The notes below the pieces were generated by a model. That model was given only the letters and a program-made list of their open reading frames with translations, was not told where the DNA came from and ran no database searches. DNA of 49,968 bases from an uncultured Eubacteriales bacterium (GTDB lineage: Bacteria > Bacillota > Clostridia > UBA1381 > UMGS1253). The DNA is taken from the NCBI GenBank assembly GCA_902492065.1, contig CABUKE010000012.1:1-49968 (forward strand). The letters are read 5' to 3'. Of the stretch, positions 28,636 through 36,672 are shown one piece after another. The position numbers and the translations under genes are program-made. Numbering within the stretch: position 1 is the first letter of the stretch; each line of letters begins with the position of its first letter.

Positions 28636-31296
28636 TTATTCAATCAACCCATACTTTACCTTAATCCGGTCCAGCTTTTCAATCATGGGACCGGACAAAA
28701 ACCACAAAAAGAATACTGTAGCGGCAGCGTGAATAAGGTCAAAGGGAAGCCCCATCAAATAGGCTGACCAAAACATCTCCGCGTTTGGCTTTGCCTGCCA
28801 CATCAGCACAGACGCCGGGTTCATAATCCCGCCATAAATAAAAATGGCAGCTAACCCGCCAAACATACAGAGTGCGCCTCTTGTCTTTCGTAATAGGCCC
28901 TTTCGGAACAATATTCCCGCCAAAAAACCAATAATTCCAAATGCGAACATCTGCCACGGCGCCCACGGCCCTTGCCCGAAAAAGAAGTTGGATACAAACC
29001 CCGTCACCGCGCCAACCAGAAATCCGCTCTCCCCACCGAAGCAAACGCCGGCAAGAATCACAAGTGCAACAACCGGCTTAAACTGGGGCAGCATAAAAAA
29101 TGCAGCGCGGCCTGCAACGGCAATGGCGCACAGCACCGCAATCACAACTAATTCCCTAGCCTGCGGCTTTCGGCTTTCAAACACCAGCGCAAAGGGCAAC
29201 ATGGTTTCCAAGAGGATAAGCAGGCTGATAAAATAGTATTTTCTATCGCCAAGATAATAGATGCCGATAAAAATAGTCAGCGGAATCGCAAGCAGTATCA
29301 TAGCCAGGGCCGCGAGCGTGCGCTTCGACAGGCGGCGCTTTTCCCTGGGCTGCTGTACCAAATCATTTCCCGCTGTAAGCTCTTTTCCCGGGAAAAAGGC
29401 CGCAAGCCCTCCCCCTAATTCGAGCACTAAGAGCAACTGCACAACATACTCCCGCCAATCGCTGAATTTATCATAAAACAAACACGCAGTTACTACAAAC
29501 AGCGCCAGAGAGAGCGCCCCAGCCGTAATTCGTTTCCACGACAGCTTCTTTTTTTCTGGCTTTTTCCTTTCATTGCTTCGCTCCGGAAGCGTATACGAAA
29601 AGTCCGGCGTTTTGGGTCTTGTATCCGGCATACTTCCGCCCAATGCAAGAACAACGTCCTCTGCCAACACCGCTTCCGGCAGGCTTGTCCGCGCCATGCG
29701 GTTTGCCGCTGTGGTATAGAAGTTCTTTCCGCTGAAAAACCGGCGCGGCGTGTCACAGCTTGTGATACTGCCGTCAAAAAACATCGCACAGCGGTCAGCA
29801 TACTTTGCGCAAAATTCAATGTCGTGCGAAACCATGACTATCGTCGTACCGGCGGCCTGCAAATTCTTCAGAATTCCAGCCAGCTTCTCTTTAAAATGCG
29901 CGTCCAGCCCTTTAGTCGGTTCGTCAAGCAACAGTATGCGAGGACACAACAGCAACACCTTTGCCAGAGCAGCGCGCTGTTGTTCTCCCCCGGATAAATC
30001 GTAAGGATGCATGTCCAAAAGCGGTTCCAGTTCACAGAGCTGAACCACCTGTGAAATTCTTGCGTTCTGTTCCTCTTTGGACAGCTTTTTCTCGCGGAGC
30101 ATTTCATACAAATCCAACTCCACGGTCTTTTTTACAAACAACGCCTGCGGATTCTGCGGCAAAACGCCGAGAAGCCCGTTAAAGCGTTCTTCCCCGCTGA
30201 TTTTCTCCAATTGTCTGCCCTCAAGCAAAACCTCCCCGCGATAGGGCCGCTGAAGCCCGCTCATCAGGGAAAGCGCCGTCGTCTTCCCCGTACCGTTCCC
30301 GCCAACTATGGCAAAAAATTCTCCTTCGTGAATGCTGACGCTGAGGCCCTTTACCACATCCGGCGCGTCCCTGTCATAGCGGAACCATACCTCGCGCAGT
30401 TCCAATGCCGGACCGGTGCACAGCTCCGGCCGGTCTTTGGGAATCCGCGCAGAATCCGGTTTACAAACCGCGGTCATCTTTTCCAACCATTCGCGTCCTT
30501 CCCGGACGGTAACCGGACATTCAAACGGATTCTCCACGCCTGCGTGTACACGGATTGGCGTTGGCAGTGCAAAGAACATATCGTTTTTTCGTTCACCAAG
30601 TTTCTTTCCGACATCGCCCGGCGCGCCGTCGGCAATTACGCATCCATCCGCCATGACAACAACGCGGTCGGACAGGGGGAACGCCTCCTCCAGCCGGTGC
30701 TCGGTCATAATGATTGTAGTTCCCAACTCCTGATTGATTTTGTGGATAGTTCCCAGAAAATCCGCCGCCGCAATGGGGTCAAGCTGGCTGGTCGGCTCGT
30801 CTAAAATTAGAACCGACGGCTGCATCACCATAACAGAGGCCAGATTCAAAAGCTGCTTCTGCCCGCCGGACAGCTCCGTAACCTTTTTATGAAACCAGGT
30901 CTGAATCCCAAAAAAGGAAGCCATCTCCGATACGCGGGTGCGGATTTCAGGCGTTGCAAGGCCCATGCTCTCCAGACCGAACGCCAGCTCGTGCCATACT
31001 TTATCCGTTACAATCTGGTTGTCAGGGCTCTGCATAACAAAGCCGATTTTCTCGCTCTGTATCGCGTCGCTGTACGTTTCCAGCGGCTTGCCTTCAAACA
31101 GGATTTCTCCACTTTTCGCGCCATGCGGCGCCAAAACCGACTTTAAGTGGCGCAAAAGCGTCGTCTTGCCGCAGCCGGACTTGCCGCAAAGCGTGACAAA
31201 CTCTCCCTTGCTGATTGTCAGACACACGTCGGAGAGCACAGGCGCAGTCTGATTCGGATAGGTGAAAGTAAACTGTTTTATTTCAAAGCTCTCCAT
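28636..31296 (-). CDS. ECF transporter: two ABC ATPases fused to an S component
   Basis: An 886-residue single protein joining three parts of an energy-coupling-factor importer. ATPase 1 (about 1-260) has GKSGCGKTTLL, ELSGGQKQLLNLASVMV and LILDEPTSQLD. ATPase 2 (about 295-500) has GGNGTGKTTALSLMSG, LSGGEQQRAALAKVLL and LLLDEPTKGLD. A linker leads to a membrane domain (about 585-880) with VALVILAGVCFGGESGFLVG and GFVSNFFFGQGPWAPWQMFA, typical of an ECF S component. ATG 31296 has GGGAGG seven bases upstream. It overlaps ecfT by 19 bases and lies in the cobalamin-riboswitch operon, so corrinoid uptake is the likely role. Confidence 0.88.
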   Translation of the reverse strand: MESFEIKQFTFTYPNQTAPVLSDVCLTISKGEFVTLCGKSGCGKTTLLRHLKSVLAPHGAKSGEILFEGKPLETYSDAIQSEKIGFVMQSPDNQIVTDKVWHELAFGLESMGLATPEIRTRVSEMASFFGIQTWFHKKVTELSGGQKQLLNLASVMVMQPSVLILDEPTSQLDPIAAADFLGTIHKINQELGTTIIMTEHRLEEAFPLSDRVVVMADGCVIADGAPGDVGKKLGERKNDMFFALPTPIRVHAGVENPFECPVTVREGREWLEKMTAVCKPDSARIPKDRPELCTGPALELREVWFRYDRDAPDVVKGLSVSIHEGEFFAIVGGNGTGKTTALSLMSGLQRPYRGEVLLEGRQLEKISGEERFNGLLGVLPQNPQALFVKKTVELDLYEMLREKKLSKEEQNARISQVVQLCELEPLLDMHPYDLSGGEQQRAALAKVLLLCPRILLLDEPTKGLDAHFKEKLAGILKNLQAAGTTIVMVSHDIEFCAKYADRCAMFFDGSITSCDTPRRFFSGKNFYTTAANRMARTSLPEAVLAEDVVLALGGSMPDTRPKTPDFSYTLPERSNERKKPEKKKLSWKRITAGALSLALFVVTACLFYDKFSDWREYVVQLLLVLELGGGLAAFFPGKELTAGNDLVQQPREKRRLSKRTLAALAMILLAIPLTIFIGIYYLGDRKYYFISLLILLETMLPFALVFESRKPQARELVVIAVLCAIAVAGRAAFFMLPQFKPVVALVILAGVCFGGESGFLVGAVTGFVSNFFFGQGPWAPWQMFAFGIIGFLAGILFRKGLLRKTRGALCMFGGLAAIFIYGGIMNPASVLMWQAKPNAEMFWSAYLMGLPFDLIHAAATVFFLWFLSGPMIEKLDRIKVKYGLIE

Positions 31297-32159
31297 GTTC
31301 TGTCCTCCCAAAACTCAAGAAATAACGGCATTGCACAGAGCAGAAAATATGACAAAAACACGCTGGCTGACCAGAGTGTAAATCCAACTCCCTGCATAGA
31401 CGGGAAAAAGCGGAAATCCATCGCGCCGTAAATTGCGCCCGCAATCGTATAAAGCCCCGTTACAGCGAGCGCCAGCATGGCCTTTTTATCCCGCGAATCA
31501 AAAACAAAAATGGAAAACGCGGTCCGCCCGGGCCGTCCGTATCCGCGGCTTTTCATACTGTCTGCGGTTTCTATCGCGTTTTCCAACGCCCATGTAACCA
31601 AAATGGATAGAATGGTAAGGCCGTGCCGCGCCCTTTGGACGATGCTTCCGTTTGATATATCGCGCCCCACGCACCTTTGCGCGTTAGACACGACCTTGAC
31701 CTGCGCCTTAAACTTTGGAACAAAGCGCAGAACCATGGAAAAAATAAGCGACAGGGCCGGTATCACGCGCCCGAACAGATAGAGAAACTTATCGCTGGTC
31801 ATCACCGCATTATAGCAAGAAAACCAGCCGATTACACTCACAATCATGCACGCCGCAGCAAGCCCATATGCAACAGACTCCATCGTCAGCGGATTCCCGT
31901 CCGGCAGATAGGCCAGAACGGTGATTCCTTCGTGATTAAAAGCAGGATTCATCAACGCCGCAATCAATAACAGCGGCAGCATATAGAACAGATTAAATTT
32001 CAATGCTTTCTTTCCATTCAGTTTCACCGAATAGGCAAAGCTGCATGTCAGTGAAATGGCAAGGCAGATTGGGTGCATAAAAAACATGGAACAGGCGAGC
32101 ACAAGCACAAAATAGGTAAAATTTACGGCCGGGTGATAGCCGGAAAAGGCATGTTTCAT
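31278..32159 (-). CDS. ECF transporter transmembrane component EcfT
   Basis: A 293-residue membrane protein. It begins KHAFSGYHPAVNFTYFVLVL and has several hydrophobic helices. The cytoplasmic coupling helices are recognisable: VLRFVPKFKAQVKVVSNAQR and WALENAIETADSMKSRGYG, the latter the Ala-Arg-Gly-type coupling motif that contacts the ATPases. The ATG overlaps the stop of the DUF4430 gene (ATGA), with AGGAGGG upstream. It joins the fused ATPase/S protein to form a complete ECF importer. Confidence 0.9.
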   Translation of the reverse strand: MKHAFSGYHPAVNFTYFVLVLACSMFFMHPICLAISLTCSFAYSVKLNGKKALKFNLFYMLPLLLIAALMNPAFNHEGITVLAYLPDGNPLTMESVAYGLAAACMIVSVIGWFSCYNAVMTSDKFLYLFGRVIPALSLIFSMVLRFVPKFKAQVKVVSNAQRCVGRDISNGSIVQRARHGLTILSILVTWALENAIETADSMKSRGYGRPGRTAFSIFVFDSRDKKAMLALAVTGLYTIAGAIYGAMDFRFFPSMQGVGFTLWSASVFLSYFLLCAMPLFLEFWEDRTWRALK

Positions 32160-33061
32160 CTCTGCCACCCTCCTGCCGCATCATAGCCGCCTACATCCAT
32201 TCCCATATCGCATGTATAGACCCACTCCACCCGGTCGCCCGGCTGGAGTATATAACGCGAACAGCCATAATTCGGGAACCAGCCGTTTACCTTGTACATC
32301 CAGCCGGACAGCTCCCCGCAGTCATACTCGTACAGGTTATGGATTCCCTCAATATATGCGCTGTTATAAACCGGCGTATTTTGGTACTCCATATGAATCT
32401 TGTTCTTTTTCATTTCACGGAGCAGGAGGTTAAACACGCTTTCCCCTTCATAAAAGGTAACCGTCTGCTCCGCAAAAATAACGCCGTCCTTCGGAACAAG
32501 CTCCACCTTTTCCGCGTCCAGCCATGCCATGTTCTGTAAAATGGAATCGCACCGGACAGACAACGTACAGGTCAGCTCTTTGTCCGTGGAAGCAGCTTCC
32601 TGCGGCGCGGGAGTTGGTTTTTCCTCCGGCACAGGCGTCTGGTGCTCCTCCCCGGACGAGGCGTTCTGCCCCGGCTCCTGACTTCCGGAACGGCTCCCAT
32701 TCCCTTCCGCTCCTGACGAAGCCCCTCCGGCCATCTGCGCCGCCATCGCTATTTTTTCTTCCGCAGTGAGGGGCGTGCCGCCGTTTCCACCCGGCCGGTT
32801 TTCTGCTGTGGCAGGCTCGTCCGCTTGTTGAATCTCCTGCGTCGGCGCTCCGATTTCCTGCGGTGCAGCGCTCGGCCCTGCGGACGGCGTCACCGCAGAC
32901 GTCGCGGATGCGTCCGGTTCCGTCATCTGACTCGTTTGTTCGGTGTCCGCCTGTGTATTCCATCCGTGCAACCCCGGCGCGTTCCCGCCCCACCAAAATG
33001 CAAGGGCCAAAACCGCCAGTACGGCTACGCCGGCAATCACTTTATTTCGATATCGTTTCAT
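32156..33061 (-). CDS. Membrane-tethered DUF4430 protein (transcobalamin C-terminal-like)
   Basis: A 301-residue exported protein. An N-terminal single helix (NKVIAGVAVLAVLALAFWWG, about 5-25) anchors it, followed by a ~130-residue Pro/Ala/Glu/Gln/Ser-rich linker. The C-terminal ~125 residues are DUF4430: VTFYEGESVFNLLLREMKKN, then NLYEYDCGELSGWMYKVNGW and FPNYGCSRYILQPGDRVEWV. DUF4430 is the domain at the C-terminus of transcobalamin and intrinsic factor. ATG 33061 has GAGGGAAG upstream. It sits between the toroid/SLH gene and ecfT under a cobalamin riboswitch, so corrinoid binding is likely but unproven. Confidence 0.82.
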   Translation of the reverse strand: MKRYRNKVIAGVAVLAVLALAFWWGGNAPGLHGWNTQADTEQTSQMTEPDASATSAVTPSAGPSAAPQEIGAPTQEIQQADEPATAENRPGGNGGTPLTAEEKIAMAAQMAGGASSGAEGNGSRSGSQEPGQNASSGEEHQTPVPEEKPTPAPQEAASTDKELTCTLSVRCDSILQNMAWLDAEKVELVPKDGVIFAEQTVTFYEGESVFNLLLREMKKNKIHMEYQNTPVYNSAYIEGIHNLYEYDCGELSGWMYKVNGWFPNYGCSRYILQPGDRVEWVYTCDMGMDVGGYDAAGGWQR

Positions 33062-33074
33062 GTTCTTCCCTCTT

Positions 33075-34709
33075 TTACAGCAGCTTTGCACAGTCCAGCA
33101 GATTATAAAGCATCTGCGCAATCTCTGCCCGTGTAATGGGTTTCTGCGGCATAATTTCTATCTCTTCATCCGAGAGGATGCCTTCCTCATAGCAAAAAGC
33201 CAGCGATGCTGTCGCCCAGTCGGAGGCTGTCACATAGTCGGTAAAGCCTGCCAAAATGTCACGTACGGCAGTCGCGTCCATCTCCGTATCCATTCCACAC
33301 AGACGCGCGGCACGCGTTACCATAACAGCCGCCTCCTCCCGTGTAATCGTGTTCTCCGGCGCAAACTCCGTGTCCGACACGCCATTGACAATACCATAGG
33401 CATATGCTGCACTTACATAGGTGCAAAACCACGCCGTATCCGGTACATCTACAAACACATCTGTTTCCGCTGTCACCGGCAGGCCCAGCCCCCGGACAAC
33501 AATGGTTGCAAACTCCGCCCGCGACATTGTTTCGTCCGGTGCAAAGGTTTCGTCAGTCATTCCGCTGATAACCCCGCGCGCCGCCAATGCCTCGATAGCC
33601 GCCTGGCTTGTATGCCCGTTGATGTCGGCAAAGGTTTTCCCCGGATATTGAAGCTCTGTTTTCTTTACATCCGCATGTTTTCCGGGCCGGCCCACCTCTG
33701 GCTCTATCGGGTCAGACGGGTCAACCGCGATATGGTCGTCCATGCGGTATAAACTGCTTTTCCCATCCAGCATCCGCTTTACTGCCGCCAACCCGCAAAG
33801 CCCTTGCTCGCTTGCCATCAGCCCCGAACCGCTGCCGGAATAAGTATGTAAAAATCCACTTCCCTGTTGATAGTACGTCATCACATTGTCAAGTATCGTG
33901 TTCCCATTTTTCACAAAACGCGCATCGTCGAGCGGCAACTCCAGCTCACACAGCGCAATGAGCATCTGTATGCAGCCTTCGGAGTTCTCCCCGCCCCAAC
34001 TTGCAAATCCGCCGTTTTCATTCTGGCGTTCCGACATACAATCCAATGCTTTTTCAATTGCCTGCTGTACACCCGCCCTGTCCTGATACTTTGCCAGAGC
34101 TTGCAGCGCCATTCCTGTAATATCCGGGTCTGCCGTGTCGCCGCCCAGCGACCATCCGCCGTCCGGGAGCTGGCTTTGCAAAATGGCGTCTATATACAGC
34201 TCGCGCGTAGCCTGCGTCTGCGCATCCGGATTCTGCGGTATCGCATAGTTTCCGCTGTCTAAGGCGAGCAAGGCCCACGCAGGCCCGTTTACCCCCTGCC
34301 AAACCGTTTTATCATAGTCGCCCAGCGCAGTCAGCAAATTGTACCCGCCCACATTTGAAGGGTCTTTCCCGATTGCAGTCAGCGCAAGGATAACGCGGGA
34401 ATATTCCGTATATTTTTTATCATGTAAAATGCCATCACATGCTTCCACATAGTCAACTACATGGTTGTAGTAGTTTTGATAGTATTCGTCCGGAACAGGA
34501 TACCCGCTACGTGCCAGCCCTATCACCGCCCATTCCCCGCCGATTGAGCCAACCTGCGGGTCAGAAACCGTATTGTAGACATAGGCCGCCGTATCGGTAA
34601 GCGCATCTTCTATATCGTTTTTTTCTACCGCGTATACGCCAAAGCTGCTGCCCGCCAGAATAAACAAAACCGCCGTCAGGCTAGCTGTCCATTTATATAG
34701 CTGTTTCAT
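33075..34709 (-). CDS. SLH-anchored alpha/alpha-toroid (squalene cyclase/intrinsic factor fold) protein
   Basis: A 544-residue secreted protein. Signal peptide 1-24 (WTASLTAVLFILAGSSFGVY). Residues about 30-315 form repeats of a terpenoid-cyclase-like toroid: EWAVIGLARSGYPVPDEYYQ, GPAWALLALDSGNYAIPQ, LPDGGWSLGGDTADPDITGM and NENGGFASWGGENSEGCIQM. The last ~200 residues are three SLH domains (FADINGHTSQAAIEALAARG, TAWFCTYVSAAYAYGIVNG and the third to the end) for cell-wall binding. The intrinsic-factor N-domain has the same toroid fold. GGGGG precedes ATG 34709. First gene after the cobalamin riboswitch, hence a surface corrinoid binder is the best guess. Confidence 0.82.
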   Translation of the reverse strand: MKQLYKWTASLTAVLFILAGSSFGVYAVEKNDIEDALTDTAAYVYNTVSDPQVGSIGGEWAVIGLARSGYPVPDEYYQNYYNHVVDYVEACDGILHDKKYTEYSRVILALTAIGKDPSNVGGYNLLTALGDYDKTVWQGVNGPAWALLALDSGNYAIPQNPDAQTQATRELYIDAILQSQLPDGGWSLGGDTADPDITGMALQALAKYQDRAGVQQAIEKALDCMSERQNENGGFASWGGENSEGCIQMLIALCELELPLDDARFVKNGNTILDNVMTYYQQGSGFLHTYSGSGSGLMASEQGLCGLAAVKRMLDGKSSLYRMDDHIAVDPSDPIEPEVGRPGKHADVKKTELQYPGKTFADINGHTSQAAIEALAARGVISGMTDETFAPDETMSRAEFATIVVRGLGLPVTAETDVFVDVPDTAWFCTYVSAAYAYGIVNGVSDTEFAPENTITREEAAVMVTRAARLCGMDTEMDATAVRDILAGFTDYVTASDWATASLAFCYEEGILSDEEIEIMPQKPITRAEIAQMLYNLLDCAKLL

Positions 34710-34747
34710 TTGTAAATGCCCCCTTCTACTTTTCCACACAGTAAGAC

Positions 34748-34780
34748 AAAAAAAGCTGCGGCAATCGTTTTGCCACAGCT
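34748..34780 (-). terminator. Intrinsic terminator of the cobalamin leader (expression platform)
   Basis: On the minus strand AGCTGTGGCAA (34780-34770) pairs with TTGCCGCAGCT (34764-34754), one G-T pair, followed by seven T. It lies between the riboswitch and the first gene, so cobalamin binding probably controls premature termination. Confidence 0.82.
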
Positions 34781-34849
34781 GTATTTCTGTGATTCCGCAC
34801 CTTCCTTGCGTAAATTACGCACAAAGGCAACTGCGCCACGCGGCGCAAC

Positions 34850-35037
34850 AGTAATGCAGGTCTTCTGACTCACGTTTTATCGGGCAAGCGCCCGGCACTT
34901 CATACTTTGCCTTCCCAGTTTCCCAGTGGCCGGCTTTCGCCGATAAGGATGAAGCTTTTACGCATACAGCGGCAGTACCGTCCAGGTCTCTCACCTGATT
35001 CCCTTTTCACCCCATATGGCTATACGCCATATGGGAC
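34850..35037 (-). promoter_or_regulatory. Cobalamin riboswitch
   Basis: On the minus strand the conserved blocks appear in order: GGTGAAAAGGGAATCAGGTG, ACTGCCGC, the B12-box-type block GCCACTGGGAAACTGGGAAG, and GAGTCAGAAGACCTGC. A perfect hairpin CCCATATGG/CCATATGGG (35013-35037) lies just 5' of the aptamer. It controls the SLH-toroid, DUF4430 and ECF genes, which is the main evidence that their substrate is a corrinoid. An extra TGCGCC/GGCGCA hairpin lies between aptamer and terminator. Confidence 0.92.
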
Positions 35038-35072
35038 ACATTATGCGACATGATTCTATTTTCTAATGTATT

Positions 35073-35101
35073 ATTTTACTTCTGCCGAGGGAAACTGTCA
35101 A
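35073..35101 (-). promoter_or_regulatory. Promoter of the cobalamin operon
   Basis: TTGACA (35101-35096) and TAAAAT (35078-35073), spacing 17, minus strand, about 35 bases before the riboswitch aptamer. Confidence 0.8.
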
Positions 35102-35132
35102 TATAAATCTTGTACAAAAGGAAAATTTACTT

Positions 35133-35513
35133 TTATAAATCTTTGCCTTGCTCTCTATTAAATTCTTCAAATCTTAAATCGTACAGTTCTTCAGCGTCAC
35201 ATTGTTCGGCAATTGCTCGATAAAATTCTTCTTCTCTCAATGAGGTTTTGTTTTTTGTTATGGCCGAGTATAGTTCCTGAACATCGTTTTCTTCGTCATA
35301 CGCAAGAAAGCAATCTAACAACTCAATCTTCTCCGTCTTTACCAATTCACCGTTGGGGTTGATATGTTCGTCGTGGTATCCTTCGGCATATTTCTCCGCC
35401 TTTTCATATGCTTTGTCAAACGACTCAGCCTCTACTGATAATATCATTTCTTCATAATATTTCTTTCTATTAGCAACAGAGTAAGTATAAATCACTTTTA
35501 CCCCATATTTCAT
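35133..35513 (-). CDS. DUF4288-family protein
   Basis: A 126-residue acidic cytoplasmic protein with the DUF4288 pattern: MKYGVKVIYTYSVANRKKYY, EEMILSVEAESFDKAYEKAE and a GELVKTEKIELLDCF strand. The family is of unknown function and common in Firmicutes. ATG 35513 follows GAGGTG by six bases; a GTG three codons earlier is possible. It stands alone between the cobalamin and thiamin operons. Base composition is more AT-rich than its neighbours, so it may be acquired. Confidence 0.7.
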   Translation of the reverse strand: MKYGVKVIYTYSVANRKKYYEEMILSVEAESFDKAYEKAEKYAEGYHDEHINPNGELVKTEKIELLDCFLAYDEENDVQELYSAITKNKTSLREEEFYRAIAEQCDAEELYDLRFEEFNREQGKDL

Positions 35514-35645
35514 TTCTGACACCTCGCAAAATGCAAACAGATTTATAAGATTATTCTATCACATACATAATCCCCCCGCAATCTTTTCCGGCAGAAAGCG
35601 CAAAACACCCTACACATACACCTACGGCTCCATTTCGACAAATTC

Positions 35646-35674
35646 TTGACAAATCTGCATAAATACAGTATACT
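35646..35674 (+). promoter_or_regulatory. Promoter of the thiamin operon
   Basis: TTGACA (35646-35651) and TATACT (35669-35674), spacing 17, leading into the TPP riboswitch. Confidence 0.88.
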
Positions 35675-35701
35675 GAGAACGTAAAATTAAATATAAGATT
35701 T

Positions 35702-35793
35702 GCGGGGGGACTCAAACGGCAGCGGGCCGAAGAGTTGAGAAGGTTAAAACCTGACCCTTTGAACCTGTTAGTTAACACTGTCGTAGGGAGCAA
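35702..35793 (+). promoter_or_regulatory. TPP riboswitch (thi box) 1
   Basis: The aptamer is recognisable from GGGGGGACTC through the GAGTTGAGA (CUGAGA-type) pyrimidine-sensing block, ACCCTTTGAACCTGTTAGTT, to the GTCGTAGGGAGCAAC block. The CTGAGA element is GTTGAGA, a mild variant. It precedes thiD-thiC-thiM-thiE and would shut the operon off when thiamin diphosphate is abundant. Confidence 0.9.
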
Positions 35794-35804
35794 CTTTGTG
35801 TATC

Positions 35805-35840
35805 ACGATGCCTTGTTATAACAGGGTGTCGTTTTTTTAT
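35805..35840 (+). terminator. Terminator in the thiamin leader
   Basis: ACGATGCCTTG pairs, with G-T and one mismatch, to CAGGGTGTCGT (35805-35832), followed by a T-run. It is the probable expression platform of the riboswitch upstream. Confidence 0.7.
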
Positions 35841-35865
35841 TGTAAACGAAAGGGAAGTGAAAAAT

Positions 35866-36672
35866 ATGAAACATTGTCTGACCATTGCAGGCTCTGATTG
35901 CAGCGGCGGCGCAGGCATACAGGCCGACCTGAAGACGTTCAGTGCGCTGGGTACATTCGGCATGAGCGTTGTCACGTCCGTCGTAGCAGAGAACACGAGC
36001 CGCGTATTGTCGATTTTCGACGTTCCAGAGGAAGGCGTTGCGGCGCAGATTGATGCGGTGTTCGAGGATATCCGCGTCGACGCTGTCAAAATCGGGATGC
36101 TGCCGAGCGCGGCAATTATAGAAACAGTTGCCGGGCAGCTCCGCCGCTATGCGCCGCCGTTTGTCGTACTTGACCCGGTTATGGTGGCAACAAGCGGCGG
36201 GACGCTCATGCAAAACGAAGCGGTAGAAACGCTGATTGCAAAGCTTTTTCCCCTCGCGGACTTGCTTACGCCGAACATACCGGAGGCAGAGGCAATCTGC
36301 GGCAAAAAGATTGAAACGCAGGCGGATATGGAGGAGACCGCAAAGCAAATCTGCGCCATGGGCGCGAAGGCCGTGCTGATCAAGGGCGGCCACCTGACGG
36401 GTGAGGCGCTCGACATTCTGTATGACGGCGCGGCATTGCACACCTTTACGCACGCGCGTATCGCGTCGACAAGCACGCACGGTACGGGCTGTACCCTCTC
36501 GTCGGCAATCGCTGCGTATTTGGCACGCGGCTGTTCGCTGAAAGATGCGGTTGCAAATGCAAAAAACTATGTGACCGAGGCAATCCGCCACGCAAGCACG
36601 GACATCGGGCGCGGCAACGGCCCGACCAACCACTTTTATGACTATTATTCTCTGAAAGGATGGGACAAATGA
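35866..36672 (+). CDS. thiD: Hydroxymethylpyrimidine/phosphomethylpyrimidine kinase
   Basis: A 268-residue ribokinase-fold enzyme making HMP diphosphate in two steps. Substrate motif LTIAGSDCSGGAGIQADLKT, then GMSVVTSVVAENTS, DAVKIGMLPS, the metal/phosphate region DPVMVATSGG, and anion-hole/catalytic ASTSTHGTGCTLSSAIAA. ATG 35866 follows AAGGGAAGTG; a GTG at 35857 is in frame. It overlaps thiC by four bases. Confidence 0.96.
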   Translation: MKHCLTIAGSDCSGGAGIQADLKTFSALGTFGMSVVTSVVAENTSRVLSIFDVPEEGVAAQIDAVFEDIRVDAVKIGMLPSAAIIETVAGQLRRYAPPFVVLDPVMVATSGGTLMQNEAVETLIAKLFPLADLLTPNIPEAEAICGKKIETQADMEETAKQICAMGAKAVLIKGGHLTGEALDILYDGAALHTFTHARIASTSTHGTGCTLSSAIAAYLARGCSLKDAVANAKNYVTEAIRHASTDIGRGNGPTNHFYDYYSLKGWDK

